Assembly (NCBI RefSeq): GCF_042657365.1
Contig: NZ_JBHSKT010000003.1
Location: 451,686 to 515,685, forward strand
Length of the DNA: 64,000 bases
Reading direction: 5' to 3'
DNA from: Adhaeribacter_A terreus
GTDB taxonomy: Bacteria > Bacteroidota > Bacteroidia > Cytophagales > Hymenobacteraceae
Below the pieces are notes generated by a model. It did not search any database, was not told where the DNA came from, and was given only the letters and a program-made list of their open reading frames with translations. A program made the position numbers and the translations under genes. Of this stretch, positions 63,165-64,000 are shown piece after piece; within the stretch, counting starts at the first letter, position 1; each line of letters opens with the position of its first letter.

Positions 63165-63566
63165 TTAAAGGAAGCGGCTTTTAAGTTCCGGGGAAGGCAA
63201 CCAGCAACTTTCCTGTTTGCCAAACCAGCGGTAACGGTTTCGGGCAATAAAATTATAAGTGGCATTACGCAGAAAAGCGGGCAACACAATTCCGGCATAA
63301 AATAATTTCCAGCTACCGGGTAACTTTTTCAGAATCCGTAACGCGGCCGTAGACTGGGTATAGCATTTCCCGTTTTCAAATAAAACTACGGAAGCAAGTT
63401 GTTCGCCGGAAATATTGCAGCGCTCTAAATAAGGCTTTGCTGCTTCCGATTGTAAAGAGGCAAACTGAAAATATCCTTCCGGGTCGCGCGCAATTACGAA
63501 CTGCACAAACCCATTGCAAAGGTTGCATACGCCGTCGAAAAAAATGATCGCGTGGTTTCCGGACAT
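63165..63566 (-). CDS. DCC-family thiol-disulfide oxidoreductase-like protein (DUF393)
   Basis: A 133-residue protein with the hallmark 'IIFFDGVCNLCNGFVQFVIA' near the N-terminus (D-G-x-C-x-x-C), a thioredoxin-like C-x-x-C. 'FQFASLQSEAAKPYLERCNI' and 'SVVLFENGKCYTQSTAALRI' follow, and the last part is 'RYRWFGKQESCWLPSPELKS'. The family is widespread in Bacteroidota; activity as a disulfide oxidoreductase is predicted but little tested. It is transcribed alone, with no terminator seen. Confidence 0.9.
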   Translation of the reverse strand: MSGNHAIIFFDGVCNLCNGFVQFVIARDPEGYFQFASLQSEAAKPYLERCNISGEQLASVVLFENGKCYTQSTAALRILKKLPGSWKLFYAGIVLPAFLRNATYNFIARNRYRWFGKQESCWLPSPELKSRFL

Positions 63567-63573
63567 TTCAATT

Positions 63574-63604
63574 TAGTTTTTTGGCCTTTTTTACTACCGT
63601 TTTT
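63574..63604 (-). repeat. Dispersed element, copy 52 (degenerate core)
   Basis: The minus-strand sequence begins AAAACGGTAGTAAAAA; spacer GGCC and arm AAAAAACTA are good. Confidence 0.65.
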
Positions 63605-63707
63605 ACGCAGTCAGGGTTTGCTTCGGAAGGTAATATTTTATGAGCTCTTCATAAAGCTTTTGGCTAAAATACGAAAAATAAAAGAGCCGTTCTCAGAGTG
63701 TGTTTAT

Positions 63708-63738
63708 TTACTTTTTCCGCTTCAAAGCATAGCATTTT
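63708..63738 (-). repeat. Dispersed element, copy 53
   Basis: The minus-strand core is AAAATGCTATGCTTTG, spacer AAGCGG, arm AAAAAGTAA. Apart from copies 52-53, the stretch 63567-63960 holds no recognised feature. Confidence 0.75.
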
Positions 63739-63960
63739 TAAGAGTGAAAGTTGTTTAGAGACTCCTGTAAACAAACTCCAATAAAATCCAATTTCCTGAA
63801 AATCAAATAATATTCGCAACACTGCATTACCGGGAGCGTAAAACTGCGCTGTTATTTCTCACCACTAAAATTAAGAAACTGTTTTAAAAGTGAATTAGCG
63901 GGATAAAAAAAGTACCCACTTTGGTTAAGAAAGTTATTCGACCAACTATTCAAAACCTCG

Positions 63961-64000
63961 GTGAGTACCCATCAAAAGAAAGAAAAACGGAAGAGATATC
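63961..64000 (+). CDS. Possible start of a gene cut by the window edge
   Basis: A GTG at 63961 opens a frame reading V/M-S-T-H-Q-K-K-E-K-R-K-R-Y to the last base. The basic start and the nearby direct repeat AGTACCCA (63911-63918 and 63963-63970) could belong to an insertion sequence, but 13 residues are not enough to identify a transposase. Treat as a hint only. Confidence 0.25.
   Translation, partial: MSTHQKKEKRKRY

Noticed and set aside
936..63738. Dispersed element as the housekeeping promoter
   Set aside because: The core does not contain TAnnTTTG or a spaced TTG, and copies lie mostly after genes and in both orientations; true -7 boxes are seen separately.

Overview
The window reads as chromosomal DNA of a Bacteroidota bacterium, most likely of the order Cytophagales and plausibly of the Hymenobacteraceae type. 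This is inferred from protein families seen mainly in that phylum (PD40-propeller lipoproteins, DUF5683- and DUF6438-like proteins, a CsgH-type curli chaperone, a futalosine-independent menaquinone set), from genes lacking Shine-Dalgarno sequences, and from -7 boxes of the TAnnTTTG type. Genus is not determined. Most of the window is housekeeping DNA with compact gene spacing and simple hairpin terminators.

Layout. 1-3700: end of a 2H phosphoesterase, a YCII-domain protein, a deoxyhypusine-synthase-like enzyme, hslV and a small lipoprotein. 3966-12962 (minus strand): a curli-type amyloid locus running csgE, csgF, csgG, three long curlins of 11-residue units, a CsgB-like curlin, csgH and a propeller lipoprotein. 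13260-17266: pyruvate dehydrogenase E2, a secreted unknown and a histidine phosphatase. 17321-23746: menaquinone genes menI, menF, menD, a DoxX-like gene, menB and menE; menC and menA are absent. 24251-34582: M49 peptidase, STAS protein, cyanophycin synthetase, pyrG, yidC and a DUF6438-like protein. 34661-46984: oppA-like lipoprotein, UPF0173 hydrolase, parA-parB-DUF5683-dapB-lepB, ung, apaG, methyltransferases, kdsA and envelope proteins. 47127-51313: tRNA-Cys, rpsA and small genes. 51524-54156: NlpC/P60 peptidase and an AT-rich island of two unknown genes separated by an attC-like hairpin. 54157-64000: smpB, thioesterase, AI-2E-type permease, cyanophycinase with a broken isoaspartyl peptidase, a phosphatase-superfamily protein, two low-complexity proteins, Nudix, STAS-like and DCC proteins.

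Functional links. The csg genes form a complete secretion and assembly set for extracellular amyloid. cphA, cphB and the damaged isoaspartyl peptidase form a make-and-break pathway for the storage polymer cyanophycin. parA/parB, rpsA, smpB, yidC and lepB are growth functions.

The most striking feature is a short dispersed DNA element, about 30 nt long, found in about 53 copies (roughly one per 1.2 kb). It is equally common in both orientations, concentrated at gene ends but also present inside about a dozen reading frames. It consists of a 16-nt near-palindromic core (AAAACGSTATSSTTTT) followed, after a spacer of about six bases usually holding GSC, by an A-tract arm (AAAAAGTC). Its density, asymmetric two-part build, tolerance inside genes and one inverted pair acting as a terminator resemble DNA uptake sequences or a highly iterated palindrome. 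I know of no such element described for this phylum, but I could not search for one.
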